Source: Drosophila pseudoobscura (lineage: Eukaryota > Arthropoda > Insecta > Diptera > Drosophilidae). Taken from it: DNA of 64,000 bases. The position numbers and the translations under genes were made by a program. This document shows, piece by piece, positions 47,991 through 59,385 of the stretch (positions are counted from its first letter, which is position 1; each line of letters begins with the position of its first letter). The stretch covers positions 21,347,501 to 21,411,500 of the forward strand of contig NC_046680.1 in NCBI RefSeq assembly GCF_009870125.1, in the 5' to 3' direction. The notes under the pieces were generated by a model. That model had not been told where the DNA came from. It did no database searches and worked only from the letters and a program-made list of their open reading frames with translations.

Positions 47991-48366
47991 ATACCGAAAA
48001 CATACGGTATACGCCAGTTCTAACATGAAACGAGCGAACAGATAAAACTAAAAACTATATTTCAAAAAATATGTGAACTGCTATTTTGCAATTGCTTTAT
48101 ATACTAATTTTGTTTAACATAGAAAAAACGACAGAGTCGAAGACCAGTACTGTTGAAAGATAATTGAAAACAATAGAGATCACATTTAAAAGATCCCGTT
48201 AATAAATTAACGTACTTCACCTTGCAGTTGTATTTGTCCGACCTGCCTCCGGGTAAGTAAGGCCGTGTCGGTCTGCTTAAAAAATATGCTTTATAAAACA
48301 GATAAAAGACATTTAATATTCAAACACCGCAGAATTTGATTTAAGCCGATGTCTCATTTTGTTTAC

Positions 48367-51300
48367 CTAGTCTTTCTTACGTTTGCTGATCGCTACAGAT
48401 TCCGCTCTGACTGCAACAACTTGTAGCGGCCTGTCCAACTCTTCTGGAGCTGTGAGCCCAGCCTTGCCGCGGAAATCTGGTGACAAAATATTTGCCGGCG
48501 CTAGCATGACCGGCGGACCTGTGCAAACTGGACATCTAGAGGAAGTAAGGACGGGATCGGAGGGAGATAGTTAGTTATCCGGCTGAGTATGAACCATTTT
48601 TGCTGTGAAAGACTTACCTTGCTGCTTCTACTGCTGCTAATTGAGCGACAATCGGAGACGGATAGATTTTAGAGTACATGCACATCAGACAATGGGCTAC
48701 CAGCAGGATGGGCAGGAGAAGCATGCAGCAAAAAAGAGTGGCCAGCCAAAATGCGTTCTTCAAATAAAAAAATATAAATACAGTATTAACAGAGTGGAGA
48801 ATTCAGATGAAATCTGTACTTACTATCGGATCGACTAGACGTTCACAAATTAAGGAAGCGCCTTGATGGTAAATGTAGGCCAGAGGCTTACAGTGTCCTA
48901 CGTTGTTTTCCGCTTCCCTAATCACTCTTTCGACATAGTCTTGAATCTGAAGGTTGACCGAAGTCGAAAGGTTATTGGCGAGATGGTTGATGTAATCGTT
49001 GCCTTTATTCCTAATAAAGCTCTCGGACCTTTCAACCGCGTCCATCAGTATTTTAAAAGAGTCGCCAAAGTTATTGTTGTCGTATAGAATGAGCTTATCA
49101 ATTTCCTTTACTTTTTCCAATAATTTTTTTACGGCATTCGTCAATGGGTTCAAGAAATAATTTCCGTATCTTATTAGATCTACGGCAGCCAGGTAGTAAG
49201 CAATTACGCCTGACCACCCTTTTAGATATTTTGTGTTTATTTCATAAACAAATGCCATCGATTTGCTCTTTATTATGGAGAAATCCGTATGGATAAATTT
49301 GGTGCAAAGATGCTCGCTGTATAAGCTGCTGTGGTATTCGGACAAATTGCCTTCACGCATGTCAGTGAGAAGTAATTTCTCCTTTTCCAGGATGAGCTCC
49401 ACTTTGGATAAATCCCCAGTGAACAGAGGGGGATCTTCAAAGCCGTCGACGAATACTTCCAAATTTAACAACTTTTTTATGTCGTAAATATTCTTCGCTC
49501 TCAACAGCTGAAATACGGACTCATTTGCATTGCAGGCCCTGATTGCCTCCGACACTGGCAGCGTGGAAAACGGTTCCCTTACTTCCGTACTCCCCGACAT
49601 GTAGCGATTGATATCGATAACGGGGTCGAGATATCGGAAGATGTTTCGATCATTTTTTAATGGAGCACATGCGCTCGTGTAAGTTATCAAACCGATTATC
49701 AAGTAGAACAGTCCAACTAGCGTGATGAACGAGAACACACAAAATATCATGATGATGGCGCTGAAATAGTGACACAAATGGCTGTTGCTGCAAATTTCTC
49801 GGTATGCCAAAAACTAGAGATTACTCACATAAATAGACATGAGGCAGCCATTCCCTTTGAGAATACCCTAGGGGGTCCTGGCATTGTCCGGTTAGGCCCT
49901 AAGAAGCCGCATACCAGTGCCGATATCAAGATTACTATAATCTACAGTCGGGAAAAATTTAATTAATATCGGTCGAACAGTTTGGGAAAGTTATATATAT
50001 AATAAAAACACATTTTTTTTACATCTGCATCCGACACTAGCCGTTTTATCTCGCTTCCCTGCGCCAGACCGTGCACACCGCACAAGGAAGAGTGTCAGAT
50101 TCGAGCCGATGATCCGATCTGATCCAGATTCGGCAATATGTTACATATGGGTATTGTCTATGATTCTCCGGTTTTAGTAGATGCCACAGATTTTCGATCT
50201 TTGTGGGCAAGGATGGTGCTTAATTCCATGTGTCATCACAGGAGTCTGTATACAAAATTTGGGGGCTCTATCCCTCATAGCCTCTGAGGACTAGGCGTCA
50301 AGCTAAATGGAAGGATAGACTGACGGACAGACAGACATAGCTTTATCGAAAATATATACTAATAGGGTCCTAAACGCTTCCTTCTCGGTGTTACATACAC
50401 ATTCTTTCACCACAAAGCTAATGTAGTCCGAAACTGTTCGACTAACAGGTTTAACAAAATGCATCAAATTTGCATAAAATATGTATAAGCTCATTCGACT
50501 TACTATAAAGATTAACAAAAAAATGACGATGTTAATAGTCCTGCGATCTTCGCCAAACTTTTCGTAGACGTCGTCAAATGTCCTTGCGGTCCTCAGTGTG
50601 TTTAGGTGAATATCGCTGATCATAGAATCAATCAAGTCGCGGATTTCTATAGCTTCATTCAGAAACATTATCCTTGATCTAGTAAGGCTTCGAAATATTG
50701 GCGGAAGAACGAGTTTCATCTGTTTCAGGATAATTTCCTTAACCTTTTTTAAGCGGGCCATTCCCCTTATTGGGATCTGATAAAGTTTGTCGTCAATAAT
50801 TTGTTTCATAGCTTCGACAAAGACCGTAGTATTAGGAATCTAGAAATTACATTGATTACATTTGGGTTTTGTGGGTGCTTTGTAGGGAAAATATATTACC
50901 AGGTCTAAGTGCAGGCACTTTGAAACATCGTAAGTCACTACACCCATGTCATGGTTGAACTTATAGCATTTTTCCAAATGGCACAAAGCATAAGCAGCGT
51001 AGCTAAGATCTCGTTTCTGGCCCCGCATACCTGAATGGCGAAAAGGTAAGGGCACAGCTGTATCGACGACTATCTATCAGATATCCGATGCGAGAAATTC
51101 TGGACTTCTAGTAGTTACCGTCTCTAAATTGGGACCCAAAGAAACGGATATCCTGCTCTAAGGCCTCCACTTGCATCATAATCTTAAGGGCTTTCGGCAT
51201 GTTGTTCAAGATGCGCTCCATTTCTGCTAGCGCAGTACTCTCGGAGGTATCCCCCAGGTCCAGGAATATGTGATCATGTGCGTCTATGGAGACAGATGGA

Positions 51301-52492
51301 GGGTGGCAGATAGAAGATATATCGTTTCAGATTCAATTCCCGAGTCGAACTCACTATTAAGTTGATCTTCGAGGTGGGCTTCCAGCTCCTGGTAATTGTA
51401 CACCAGCAAATGGTAGATATGATCAGCCACATCTTTTAAAAAGGTGCAAGTGTCCCTGCTAGCACGTTTCATTGTCATATTGCTGTCTTCTAGTCCGCGA
51501 TCCAGAAACTTGTTCGCAATAAACATTATGAAAAGACCAAGCCTGTGGGCAATCGTAATCGGAGGCACATTATTTTGCTGCCATTGAGGCTGGTCGACCT
51601 CGACCCAAACTCACATAAGGCCAATAACGAGAAGGGCAAGGCAAACGCTGCAAAGACAACGCCTCCGGAACTTGTTCGATCTCTTATTTTGCTTGCAACG
51701 TAAGCAGCAGCAGAAGCAGCAATAGCAAACACTATGTCATCAAAAGGGTGAAAAAAGGATCTTATGGGTCGCCTTTGTAGAGGCTTTGCTTACCCAATAA
51801 ACGGTATGATAATTATACAGACGAGGAGGGATATCACGACAAGAAGCAGAAACCAGTACCGAGCCAATAGAGCAGCCCAATCGTTCTTCCACACCTTAGG
51901 GCCGAGAACCAACTTGTTGTTGGCCGTCGTCGTAACATAGCCTGCAGGAAGGCGGGAGGGGCCTCAAATGGATGGCTCTCTGGAGCTAGTTGATCTGGTT
52001 GTACTTACCCGGAGGCAGGTCGGGCAAAAACAACCGCAAGGCGAAGTGCGTTAATGTATTAACGGGACTCAGAGCTTTTTGTGAAGAGGTTAGATCCAGG
52101 GAATAATTGCCGAAACCAAGGTATGGGCTGTACTCGACGGAAGGCCAGTGGTCCTGTCCGAGCTGCTCGTGAGTCGTACCGTCGCCCGCGTACCCCTCGC
52201 GCCAAACGACATCAGCTTTATTATTACTTTCAGTACCACTGGCTCCAGTTGTTCCTGTTTCTGCATCAGGATCCTGGGCCAAATTTTGCATAGTAAGTGA
52301 GAGTAACACAAGGATCAGCACCACCGAATGGATGCCTCGAACAGAAAGGGGAACAAAGTGATGCTTTCGTGCTCTTCCTGTAAAATTTCTTCCGCGTGGA
52401 CGTTCTGCCAGCGCCATTCCGATCTCGATACGGTTCCTCCCAACGAATTGGCGTCCGCTTCCGTCGCTTGCAACGTAGTCGTTTGAAAACAT
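48367..52492 (-). CDS. Prominin-family five-span membrane glycoprotein
   Basis: Eleven coding exons on the minus strand: 52492-52009, 51941-51794, 51731-51615, 51542-51355, 51283-51119, 51030-50900, 50839-50504, 49941-49829, 49760-48824, 48757-48618 and 48535-48367. All are in phase; 2928 nt, 975 aa. Hydrophobic segments lie at about 55-72 (signal or anchor), 186-210, 238-262, 512-535, 555-590 and 875-900. After the first true span stands a Cys-rich cytosolic loop (CYCCFCCCLRCK), diagnostic of prominins, and a second Cys cluster follows the last span. Two large extracellular loops lie between. Prominins mark membrane protrusions and bind cholesterol; in flies one keeps rhabdomeres apart in the eye. 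I cannot decide between prominin and prominin-like. The intron after residue 523 contains a transposon-like remnant. Confidence 0.88.
50100..50430. repeat. Transposon-derived remnant in a prominin intron
   Basis: Words such as CTGAGGACTAGGCG, GACGGACAGACAGACATAG, ATATATACTAATAGGGTC and AACGCTTCCTTCTCGGTGTT follow each other in the order familiar from a very common Drosophila dispersed repeat. It lies wholly inside the intron between 49941 and 50504 and has no coding potential of its own. The element class is not certain. Confidence 0.6.
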
Positions 52493-53104
52493 TTTTCAAC
52501 TGCAATCAATCCTTGCACAGTTGGTGTTACACTTAACGTAGATGTGTGTGTGTGCACGCATGTGTACTTGTTGTGTTTGTGATACGATATTATGATATGT
52601 GATAACATATTTCAAAGTAAGACTTAAGTCAGAAGTTTTGACTCAAAACAGATGGCCGCAATTCAAATATTCCAATATTTCTGCAAGATTCGCGATTCGT
52701 CAAGAAATGCCATTGTTTTTGTTCACAATGTTTCTGAAATTTTGACTTTAGGGTGATTTTAAGTACGCATTCAACGAAACTTTCTGTTTCAATTTTATAG
52801 CACTTTACTGCTCTGCACTATATATTCGATAGGATTTTTGCAACAAATTGAAATTTTTGTTATCTTACCTACTAAACACACGAAAGCTATTCAGCTGAGA
52901 ATATAAAAGGTTTAAGCAGCCGTTTGGTTTCATCTTCATCGTGATCAATTCTCAATGAAATGCCAGACATTCTTTCCTGTCTTCCTTCCTTGTTTTCTTA
53001 TAGCGGTAGAAATTTCCAATGTTAATGTTAGTTAACAGTGTCAGGATTGAACTGCGCTTAACAGCACGCACACAAAAATAGTATAGAAAAGTATGAAATG
53101 GACA

Positions 53105-53112
53105 TATCGATA
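53105..53112 (+). promoter_or_regulatory. DRE upstream of the MADF gene
   Basis: TATCGATA, perfect DREF site, 75 bp before the start codon at 53188. A 16-mer GCGCTTAACAGCACGC stands about 36 bp further upstream (53054-53069) and recurs, with one base changed, near a second DRE at 34.5 kb. Confidence 0.6.
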
Positions 53113-53187
53113 GTGTCAATGGTACCATCACTAACCAAAACGAAAACACTGTAAACGCATTAAAAAAATTAAAATTATTTTAAAACC

Positions 53188-54102
53188 ATGAGTTCCAACC
53201 ATCGACCCCTGGACGCATCGGATATCCAGCTGATACAGACTATTCGTGAAACACCCTCGCTGTATGATCCGCAGCTCCCCTCTTTTCGGCTCTCGCAGCG
53301 CAAAGAGGAGGACTGGTTGAAAGTGGCTGAAACGTTGAGAATTTCTACTGTAGATGCTCGGCGGCGTTGGACCTGTTTACGAGATCGCTATTCGCGGGAG
53401 CTTAAACAGATGCGTCTCCATCCAACCAGCGAATTCGGCCGCAATGATTTCTTCAAACAAATGGATTTTCTGCGGCAATTTGTAAGAAAGCGGCGCGAGC
53501 GCAACAGAAGAGATCAGACGCCTACTGGTTGGCTCAAAGTGGACATGAGGAGAAACAAACTAATGAAGATGTCGACCGAAACGGAGACCCTGATTGAGGA
53601 TTCGCATGTTTACGAGGAGACCGATGAGCACAATTACGATACTAAGCTAGAAGTGCAGACATCGCACTCCGAGACGTACTCGGTGCTAGTGGAGGCCGAT
53701 GATGGTCAAGAGCCCGAGCAGGAGAGTTTCGAGGAAGACTTCATTGGGGATGGAGAGTGTGAGCACAAGACAATGGACTCAACGACCACAACCTCTCCTC
53801 ACGCCGATGACGCAGCCCACCCCACCCAGGGCGACATCAACTACATGGTCTGCATGCCCAGCATGAGTCAAGAACGGAAGCATCTTTCCCAAGAGTCACT
53901 AGCTCCGACTATGGCCGTGCCAACAATGACAGAGACCGAGGACGATTACTTCTGTAAATCTGTGGCTGCCTATCTGCGGCAGCTGTCGCGGGTGCACAAG
54001 ATCAAGGCCAAGGTGGAGATGTTCCAAATACTGGAGAAATACATTATGCTCGAGGAGGAGAGACGAGGCGTGGTATCGGGCTCGAGACCAGGGTCGGGGT
54101 GA
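53188..54102 (+). CDS. MADF-BESS domain transcription factor
   Basis: A single-exon gene of 304 aa. The N-terminal MADF domain (about residues 12-100) shows the Myb/SANT-like pattern: LIQTIRETPSLYDPQLPSFR, EEDWLKVAETL, RRRWTCLRDRYSRELK and FFKQMDFLRQFV. A basic patch (RKRRERNRRDQ) and a long acidic linker follow. A C-terminal BESS-like motif (about 250-285, DDYFCKSVAAYLRQLSRVHK) mediates protein contacts in this family. MADF-BESS factors (Adf-1, Stonewall, Dip3) are strongly expanded in Drosophila and bind DNA. I do not recognise the specific member. A DRE lies 75 bp upstream. Confidence 0.85.
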   Translation: MSSNHRPLDASDIQLIQTIRETPSLYDPQLPSFRLSQRKEEDWLKVAETLRISTVDARRRWTCLRDRYSRELKQMRLHPTSEFGRNDFFKQMDFLRQFVRKRRERNRRDQTPTGWLKVDMRRNKLMKMSTETETLIEDSHVYEETDEHNYDTKLEVQTSHSETYSVLVEADDGQEPEQESFEEDFIGDGECEHKTMDSTTTTSPHADDAAHPTQGDINYMVCMPSMSQERKHLSQESLAPTMAVPTMTETEDDYFCKSVAAYLRQLSRVHKIKAKVEMFQILEKYIMLEEERRGVVSGSRPGSG

Positions 54103-54226
54103 ACAGGTTACATAGCAATTGATGTATAGGTTTTAAAATAGTTTTTAATGCAGTACAAATATACAAAGTGACGAAAAATCATTTTAAGCTTAATCTATTT
54201 ACTTTAGTTCCTTCTTTTTTTCTTTT

Positions 54227-54757
54227 CTAGCAGAAATCCTCATTGATTAATTCTGCGTTGACGGCTAGGCCGCGCTCCTTGAGTGCCTTAGACACCAGAC
54301 GATGCTTCTCTTGCCGCTGCTCCTGCTCGCGTCGTTGGGCATCCAGTATTTCGTCCACAGATATCTCTTTGAGCGGCAGCTTCTGTTCCTTTTCACGATC
54401 CTGTTTTGGGGATGTTACAAGATCCGGGGTATTAATTATTCGAAAGTTTGGATTCGTTCACTCACAATTTCACCCAATAGGACAACATTTTCCCCTCGGA
54501 TTATAAACACTCCACGTGGAATGTCACCATATTGATTGCCCACATGTATCCTCTCAATGGTGCGCTGCAAAACCAAGTTGGCAAACTGATCCACCGATCG
54601 TAGGTAGCCAATCAGGGTCCGACCATCACGCAGGAGCACCATCAGTTTCTCTGAAATTAAGACATTTCATTGTCATCCAAAAAAACGGCCGGAGCCACTC
54701 ACTGTCTACTTCTTCCAGGAGGTGAGCTGTGCCCGCTAAAGGGTTCAGATCGTCCAT
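54227..54757 (-). CDS. LSm1: LSm1, cytoplasmic mRNA decay factor
   Basis: Three coding exons, 54757-54703, 54650-54466 and 54400-54227, all in phase, give 137 aa, the family length. Sm motif 1 (about residues 16-50: KLMVLLRDGRTLIGYLRSVD, FANLVL) and Sm motif 2 (about 66-76: GVFIIRGENVVLLGEI) are complete, with the I-R-G-E-N signature. A charged C-terminal helix (DAQRREQEQRQEKHRL) follows, typical of LSm1. LSm1 is the distinguishing subunit of the LSm1-7 ring that binds oligoadenylated mRNA 3' ends and promotes decapping in P bodies. It is divergent from Xpd, sharing an intergenic region of about 470 bp. Confidence 0.96.
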
Positions 54758-55118
54758 GTGCAGACTGTGGGTGATTGATTGTGTGTAGAAAAACGACTTC
54801 GATTCAACTTTTCGCTTAATTATTGTTAAATGTGTTTTTTTTTTTTCGAGTTCTTAAGTGCTTCTGCTATTCTTGAGTAGCGTGGCCGCCCGACTATGCG
54901 AAGCAGGAAATTGCCAAGTCAAAGGATGGAAGTTGTTGGTGTACTAGTTATAAGTCAATTAGTGTTCGGCACACGCTGATGTTTTCTTTTTCAAAAAATT
55001 TATAAATATCATTATACTTTCTTAGAGATGGCAGTGCTTCGATAATTCACGCGACAGTGATCGCAGGTGGTGGCAGTTCCTCAATAGCACAATACAGGAA
55101 TAAAATATCGATGCAAAG

Positions 55119-55126
55119 TATCGATT
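55119..55126 (+). promoter_or_regulatory. DRE in the LSm1-Xpd divergent promoter
   Basis: TATCGATT matches the DRE consensus WATCGATW. A second ATCGAT (TATCGATG) lies 14 bp upstream at 55106-55113. Both are about 100 bp before the Xpd start and could serve either gene. Confidence 0.55.
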
Positions 55127-55224
55127 CACCGATATTTTTGATTGTTGACGTTATCGAGCAGCTGAGCCGGCATGCGGCCACCATTAGTTTGAAAAATTGA
55201 AAATTGAATCGAAATAGCAGGAAC

Positions 55225-58116
55225 ATGAAGTAAATTTGTGATTAACTGAACTAAACTGTTGCTAAAACCATTGGAAATCCAACCCTTAGGATTAGTATTG
55301 ACGGCTTGCTCGTCTACTTCCCGTACGAATACATCTACCCGGAACAGTATGCGTACATGCTGGAACTCAAGCGAACCCTGGACGCCAAGGGGCACTGCCT
55401 GTTGGAGATGCCCTCGGGCACGGGCAAGACGGCAACGCTGCTCTCGCTGATTGTTGCTTACATGATAGAGCATCCAGAGACGATTCGCAAGCTAATTTAC
55501 TGCTCCCGCACAGTGCCCGAAATCGAGAAAGTAATAGCCGAGCTGCAGAATCTGATGGTCTACTATGAGCGGGAATGTGTGAAGCCGCCCGCCATGACCG
55601 GCCTGGTGCTGAGCTCTCGCAAGAACTTGTGCATCCATCCGGAGGTAAGCAAGGAGCGCGAGGGCAAGGCTGTGGACGGGAAATGCTATGGCCTCACGGC
55701 CAGCTACATACGCGATAAGCATGAGTTGGATACCGATACGCCCATCTGTAAGTGGAATACACCTGTATGCCATAATCGCGTTGTTATTTATTGACTTGCA
55801 GGTCAGTACTTTGAGGGCTTCAGTCTGGAGGGCAAGGAGTCCACCCTGCCCATTGGCATCTACAGCCTGGATGATCTCAAGGAATATGGACGCTCGCGCA
55901 ACTGGTGTCCCTACTTCCTGGCCCGCTATGCCGTGAGTGAACAAAACAGTAATGTAGCATTTTCTAACATTGGTTCATCATATTTCTTGCTAGATTTCCC
56001 ATGCCCAAATTGTGGTGTACAGCTATCATTATCTGCTGGATCCGAAGATCGCGCAGGTTGTATCCAAGGAAATGACGCGCGAGTCCTGTGTGGTCTTCGA
56101 TGAGGCCCACAACATCGACAACGTTTGCATTGATTCGATGAGTGTAAAGATAAACAGACGTACAGTGGAGCGCAGTACGAACGCGTTGAATCAGCTGACC
56201 AAATTGGTGCAGGAGTGAGGCCCAATCCGACCACTCTATTCCTTTCCCTACTCTACCTTAAAGTTTCTTTCAGCATTCGAGAAGAGGACACAAACCGTCT
56301 CAACGAGGAGTACCAGCGGATGGTACAGGGCCTGAAAGATGCCAGCGTCCAACGAGAGACGGACATGATTATGGCCAATCCTGTTCTGCCCAACGATGTA
56401 CTGACCGAGGTGGTACCTGGCAACATACGCAATGCGGACCACTTCCTCAGCTTTCTGCGTCGCTTCATTGAGTTCATTAAGACGCGACTGCGTGTCCATC
56501 ACGTGGTGCAGGAGTCCCCAGCCGGCTTCCTCAAGGATATATCCGCTAAAATATGCATTGAACGCAAGCCGTTGCGCTTCTGTGCCGAACGTCTGTCCAG
56601 TCTGCTGCGCACTCTCGAGATTACCGACATGACGGAGTACGGAGCGCTGACTCTGGTGGGTTATTATTCGAATTACGAGCTGCGCTGCCTATCACATATA
56701 AAGTCTTCTTTATTTATAGATCACACATTTTGCCACACTAGTTTCCACCTACACCAAGGGCTTCACCATTATCATAGAGCCCTTTGACGATAAGACACCC
56801 ACCGTATCGAATCCAATACTGCACTTCAGTTGTCTGGACTCCTCCATTGCCATGGCTCCGGTTTTCTCCCGCTTTCAAACCGTTGTCATCACCTCAGGCA
56901 CCCTGTCTCCGATGGACATGTACCCGAAGATACTCGACTTTGATCCCGTGGTCATGAGCAGCTTCACCATGACACTGGCTCGCCCCTGCCTTCTCCCCAT
57001 GGTGATAGCTGATAGCCTTATTGCCAATTAAACAAACATTTACTACCTGCTGATATTCCACAGATTGTATCCAAGGGCAACGATCAGGTGACTATTTCCT
57101 CCAAGTTCGAGACTCGGGAAGATACAGCTGTCATCCGGAACTACGGTCAGCTGCTAGTGGAGGTGGCTAAAACAGTTCCCGATGGCGTTGTCTGTTTCTT
57201 TACCTCATATCTGTACCTGGAGTCCGTTGTGGCTTCCTGGTACGATCAGGGCATTGTCGACACCCTGCTGCGCTACAAACTGCTATTTATCGAGACCCAG
57301 GACAATGCCGAGACCAGCTATGCTTTGATGAACTATGTTAAGGTGAGATCAATGTATGCTACTGCTATGGCTTCTCCTCCACTGAGCTTGACACACTTGC
57401 ATCGCTCTCATTTTCATCCATACCCTTGCATAGAGGGGTGCTGTGGCATTGGTTGGATCATTGGTATCAAAGATCTGTCGTAGATCCAACTCATGTGCTT
57501 AGTTTGTTTTTCTATATTTCCACTGGCCTTTCATGCTCTCATGCGTTCTCGTACTGTTTTTCAGGCCTGCGATTGTGGTCGCGGCGCCGTGCTGCTGGCT
57601 GTGGCGCGTGGCAAGGTCTCGGAGGGTGTGGATTTCGACCATCATTATGGTCGCGCTGTGCTCATGTTCGGCATCCCCTATGTGTACACGCAGTCGCGCA
57701 TTCTCAAGGCCCGCCTCGACTACCTGCGCGATCAGTTTCAGATACGTGAGAACGACTTTCTGACCTTTGATGCGATGCGGCATGCAGCGCAATGTGTGGG
57801 TCGGGCGTTGCGCGGGAAGACGGACTATGGCATCATGATCTTTGCAGACAAGCGCTTCTCGCGCCAGGACAAGCGCTCCCGTCTGCCCAAATGGATACAG
57901 GAGCATCTGGTCGACAGCTTCTGCAACCTGAGCACAGAGGAGGCTGTGCAGCTGGCCAGGCGCTGGCTACGACGCATGGCCCAGCCATTCAGCCGCGAGG
58001 ATCAGCTGGGTATCTCCCTGCTGACGCTCGCACAGCTGGAGAACATGGAGCAGGAGAAACTGGAGCGGCAGGCGCAGGGCAAAGAGGGCGTGGGCGGCCA
58101 GGTTCAGGAGTTGTAA
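55225..58116 (+). CDS. Xpd: Xpd, TFIIH 5'-3' DNA helicase
   Basis: Eight coding exons: 55225-55229, 55290-55747, 55802-55932, 55994-56214, 56274-56655, 56720-57001, 57064-57342 and 57565-58116. All are in phase; 2310 nt, 769 aa. The first coding exon holds only ATGAA. Motifs in order: Walker A MPSGTGKT (about 35-42), the Fe-S cysteines ([22 protein letters not shown] and two more before and in CPYFLARY), DEAH (FDEAHNID, about 233), TSGTLSP, and the helicase C motifs GKVSEGVDF and [17 protein letters not shown] (ERCC2) opens DNA in nucleotide excision repair and bridges the CAK module to core TFIIH. No key residue is missing. Confidence 0.97.
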
Positions 58117-59385
58117 ATGCGGCTACGGCAATCGGCTCGCAGTCACACTTCCTTCCGGGAATAATTAAACACGCTGCTGCGCCACCTTTTAATGACATTG
58201 AATGGCCATTAAAAACGGAGCAACAGGCAGAAAAAACTTCAAAACTGAACATTTTTTTTTGGCCGCCATGCAAATGAGACGTAAATGTCCAATTAATGGC
58301 TAATTAATATTATTAATAATTTCGCGGGCATGACTAACATCGCTTCCAAGCTGTTCAAGGCGGCGAAACGGCGCCAGCGCATGCGCACCGACAGCTTTGC
58401 TTTGCTTCTCTTTTTTGTATTTGTATTATCATTGATTGGATGGAAACTAAGACTAAGGCGAGGAAAAAACAATCTATAAACTGCATTTATTGTAAAAGCC
58501 ATTACACGTACACTGGCCAGCAAAGTTGGCGTTTAAGTTGATTTCAGACATGATCCCGCTATAATTCAGTTTTAGGGGGGCTGGTAATCAAACCGTAGTT
58601 TGAACGGCGTGGGATCACCGAACAAATTTTGTTTATTTTATGCATTATTTATCCATAATTGCCAGTGTGAGTCGTTAATAATGCTGTTCCAGCCTGGTTC
58701 CAGGTTATCAATGCATTATTTCAGTACTGCACGTTTGCTAAATGAGTATGTGTTTTTTTTTCAAAGGTTTATTCTGTCAGGTCAGAATTGTTTTTAATTG
58801 AATTTAAATTCGTGAAACAGAAACTGAAACTTTTCCCATCCGAAAGCAAAGAAAGAAACAGCTTTTGGGGCACTCGCATTTCCTGAAGTCCTCGTGTGGC
58901 GGGGGGCGGGCGCTTCGTACTGGGAGCTTGTCGGGGAGAACCAAATCGAAAGCTTTTGCAAACAGACACGAACGGCCACGGCCATTACTCAGAGCAGAGC
59001 AGAGCGAAGCTTGAATACAAAACAACCGCAAAAGTGAGATAAAACTTACTGGCATGGCACTCCATTCGCATTCGCACTCGCATTCGCGCTCACTCTCGCA
59101 CGCGCTTGCTCTCCGACAAAAGAACTTTCGATTTTTTCATAATAAAAAGGTTATAACTAAATCATTGGCCGTTTAGTCGGGTAGATGCTAAGGAAAGGAG
59201 CGCGACACTGAACACTAGCCGATAAATAAATCAAAATAATTAACAATTCAATTCTTAGTTCGTTTTCCAACAATCATTGTGATCCATCCTAGCCGTATAC
59301 GCTAAAAAGCCAAATCAAATCACACCTACATATATCGTTTAGTTACTACTATCCAAAGCCAATTCCAATCAAACAATCCAACAAA
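58117..59385. other. Spacer between Xpd and Punch
   Basis: Xpd 3' UTR, then the 5' region of the long Punch transcript. A GCATTCGCACTCGCATTCGC-type short repeat occurs at about 59065-59100. No supported coding frame. Confidence 0.5.

Noticed and set aside
50303-50503. Extension of the prominin exon frame to a stop at 50303
   Set aside because: Runs past a consensus donor (ATA|GTAAGT) into a dispersed repeat; splicing to 49941 restores the conserved membrane span.
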